Shown here: piece by piece, positions 6,393-7,141 of the stretch
How the letters are laid out: every line of letters starts with the position of its first letter
How positions within the stretch are numbered: position 1 is the first letter of the stretch
Source: an uncultured Clostridia bacterium
Lineage (GTDB): Bacteria; Bacillota; Clostridia; Christensenellales; Aristaeellaceae
Assembly: GCA_934663625.1 (NCBI GenBank)
Contig: CAKUKP010000102.1
Span: forward strand, 1-7,141
Length of the DNA stretch: 7,141 nt
Direction: 5' to 3'
The notes under the pieces: generated by a model
The model's database searches: none
Seen by the model: only the letters and a program-made list of their open reading frames with translations
What the model was told of the DNA's origin: nothing
Made by a program: the position numbers and the translations under genes

Positions 6393-6477
6393 CCAAAAAA
6401 TACAATTCATTCGTAGATATGCCATAATTTGCACGGTTTCCTACGTCAAATTTCTACCGTATGTCATTGTATTTTGG
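6393..6477. repeat. Diverged inverted repeat between the divergent promoters
   Basis: Left arm CCAAAAAATACAAT (6393-6406) and right arm ATTGTATTTTGG (6466-6477) are inverted copies apart from two extra A residues. The similarity continues inward more loosely: TAGA about seven bases after TACAAT on the left, TAGA about nine bases inward on the right. The right arm covers the -35 region of the Nudix promoter. Candidate operator or cruciform. Confidence 0.5.
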
Positions 6478-6495
6478 TTTGGCGTATGGTATAAT
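6467..6495 (+). promoter_or_regulatory. Extended -10 promoter of the Nudix-fold gene
   Basis: A perfect -10 TATAAT (6490-6495) is preceded by TGG, giving the extended -10 TGnTATAAT. The -35 at the ideal 17-bp spacing is TTGTAT (6467-6472), only three of six matches, compensated by the extended -10. Expected start near 6502, just upstream of the ribosome site. Confidence 0.8.
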
Positions 6496-6509
6496 TATAG
6501 GGTCCATTG

Positions 6510-6517
6510 AAAGGTGG
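6510..6517 (+). promoter_or_regulatory. Shine-Dalgarno that decides the Nudix gene start
   Basis: AAAGGTGG lies eight bases upstream of the ATG at 6526. The in-frame GTG at 6514 overlaps this site and so cannot be the start. Confidence 0.8.
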
Positions 6518-6525
6518 TATTGATT

Positions 6526-6957
6526 ATGGCAAGTGCTATTCGCAGCTGCGCAGGCGGTATCGTGTTCTACAATGAACAGGTCTTTCTGCTGATGAGCGAT
6601 CGCGGCGAGTGGGTCATGCCCAAGGGCGTGATTCGCAACCACAATCCCAGCAACGACGTCGCCCTGTGGCGCGTTGAAGATGAAGCCGGCATTCATGCGC
6701 GCATCATCGGCATCGCCGGAAATACGCGCTATGATTTCTTTTCGGAAAGTCGGGGTCGGGACGTCAGCAACCGCATACAGTGGTTCGCCATGGAGGCGGA
6801 CGATGAATCCTATCACATTTCCTTCGATCAGGGCTTTCTGAACGGCGGATATTATCCGATTGATCGCGCGCTAGCCATGCTGACGCACGATTGCGATCGC
6901 GGCGTTTTGAAAACCGCCTATGAAATCTACACACAACAGAAGAATCAGAGCGCATAA
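6526..6957 (+). CDS. Nudix-fold protein with degenerate Nudix box
   Basis: 143 residues from the ATG at 6526. The N-terminal strand (IRSCAGGIVFY..QVFLLM), WVMPKG (29-34) and a 23-residue box ending DEAGI (52-56) place it in the Nudix superfamily, which usually hydrolyses nucleoside diphosphates linked to X. The box has the exact canonical length (G34 to I56), but GX5E gives N40, the RE pair is W48-R49 and the EE pair is D52-E53. Only E53, G34 and G55 remain as expected, so metal-dependent catalysis is doubtful. The remainder is an ordinary Nudix core (Y69-DFFS, then IQWFAMEA at 84-91) plus a helical C-terminus. It is divergent from the sirtuin operon. No DNA-binding domain is present, so it is not an NrtR-type regulator. 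It may bind a nucleotide ligand, have altered activity, or act with a partner. Confidence 0.8.
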   Translation: MASAIRSCAGGIVFYNEQVFLLMSDRGEWVMPKGVIRNHNPSNDVALWRVEDEAGIHARIIGIAGNTRYDFFSESRGRDVSNRIQWFAMEADDESYHISFDQGFLNGGYYPIDRALAMLTHDCDRGVLKTAYEIYTQQKNQSA

Positions 6958-6976
6958 TTGCGCGTTCGTGACTGAC

Positions 6977-7000
6977 GGGCTTCTATTCTTATAGAAGCCC
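6977..7000 (+). terminator. First hairpin after the Nudix gene
   Basis: A perfect 10-bp stem, GGGCTTCTAT (6977-6986) with ATAGAAGCCC (6991-7000), closed by a TCTT loop. No T tract follows, so it may be a 3'-end stabilising hairpin or half of a composite structure rather than a terminator by itself. Confidence 0.45.
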
Positions 7001-7010
7001 CAGACTGTCA

Positions 7011-7046
7011 AAGAAGCCAGATTGCGAGCATGCAATCTGGCTTCTT
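7011..7046. repeat. Perfect 15-bp inverted repeat (second hairpin)
   Basis: AAGAAGCCAGATTGC (7011-7025) pairs without mismatch with GCAATCTGGCTTCTT (7032-7046) around a 6-nt loop. There is no T tract on either side beyond the TTCTT within the stem. It shares the AGAAGCC/GGCTTCT core with the first hairpin, so alternative pairing between the two is possible. Confidence 0.75.
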
Positions 7047-7074
7047 ATACGATAAAAAGGCAGAAAAAAGCGAG

Positions 7075-7103
7075 CGCGACCACTTATGGATCGCGAATTT
7101 TTT
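7075..7103 (+). terminator. Rho-independent terminator, probably bidirectional
   Basis: Stem CGCGACCA (7075-7082) pairs with TGG(A)TCGCG (7087-7095), one bulged A, CTTA loop, followed by AA and TTTTTT (7098-7103). On the minus strand the stem is followed by CTCGC and TTTTTT (complement of 7064-7069), so it could also stop a gene coming from the right. It ends the Nudix transcript; the rest of the window (7104-7141) holds no gene I can support. Confidence 0.8.
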
Positions 7104-7141
7104 CAAATTCATCGCAGCAAATTTGAGCTTGACCCAGGCGG

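Noticed and set aside
6514..6525. Alternative GTG start of the Nudix gene at 6514
   Set aside because: The GTG lies inside the Shine-Dalgarno AAAGGTGG, and no ribosome site precedes it. The ATG at 6526 has ideal spacing.
7129..7141. TTGACC at 7129-7134 as a -35 of a further rightward gene
   Set aside because: The window ends before any -10 could be seen. A single hexamer similarity is not enough.

Overview
The window looks like a chromosomal segment of a moderately GC-rich Firmicute of the Clostridia type, plausibly a gut or other anaerobic host-associated species. The evidence is a BspA-like LRR/Ig-like/cysteine-repeat surface protein, Shine-Dalgarno sites matching the Gram-positive 16S tail, sigma-A-type promoters, and protein types common in Clostridia. 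Assignment below class level is not possible from the sequence alone.

Layout. (1) Positions 1-2862, plus strand: the 3' part of a large repetitive secreted or surface protein whose start lies outside the window. It consists of 69-bp LRR_5 repeats in three solenoid segments, about three BIG2-like Ig folds, four exact-length 123-bp cysteine repeats, and a terminal LRR cap. (2) Positions 2863-2948: a short convergent spacer with two hairpins, each with a T tract facing a different direction. (3) Positions 6313 down to 2949, minus strand: a tightly coupled four-gene operon of a sirtuin deacetylase, a family-6 (deoxyinosine-type) DNA glycosylase, a pyrimidine-nucleoside phosphorylase, and a polytopic membrane protein resembling a CPBP/CAAX protease without its catalytic residues. 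Every junction overlaps (4, 14 and 4 nt). (4) Positions 6314-6525: a divergent promoter region with a good sigma-A promoter each way and a diverged inverted repeat between them. (5) Positions 6526-6957, plus strand: a small Nudix-fold protein with a degenerate Nudix box. (6) Positions 6958-7141: three consecutive hairpins, the last a convincing bidirectional terminator.

How the genes may work together (inference). Sirtuin, base-excision glycosylase and nucleoside phosphorylase all deal with NAD, damaged bases or nucleosides. The divergent Nudix-fold protein could relate to ADP-ribose-type products, but its metal-binding residues are mostly replaced, so binding or regulation is as plausible as hydrolysis. 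No phage, insertion sequence, CRISPR, tRNA or rRNA was seen. The most unusual features are two adjacent transcription units that each carry a fold-preserved, active-site-degenerate protein, and the highly homogenised repeat array of the surface protein.
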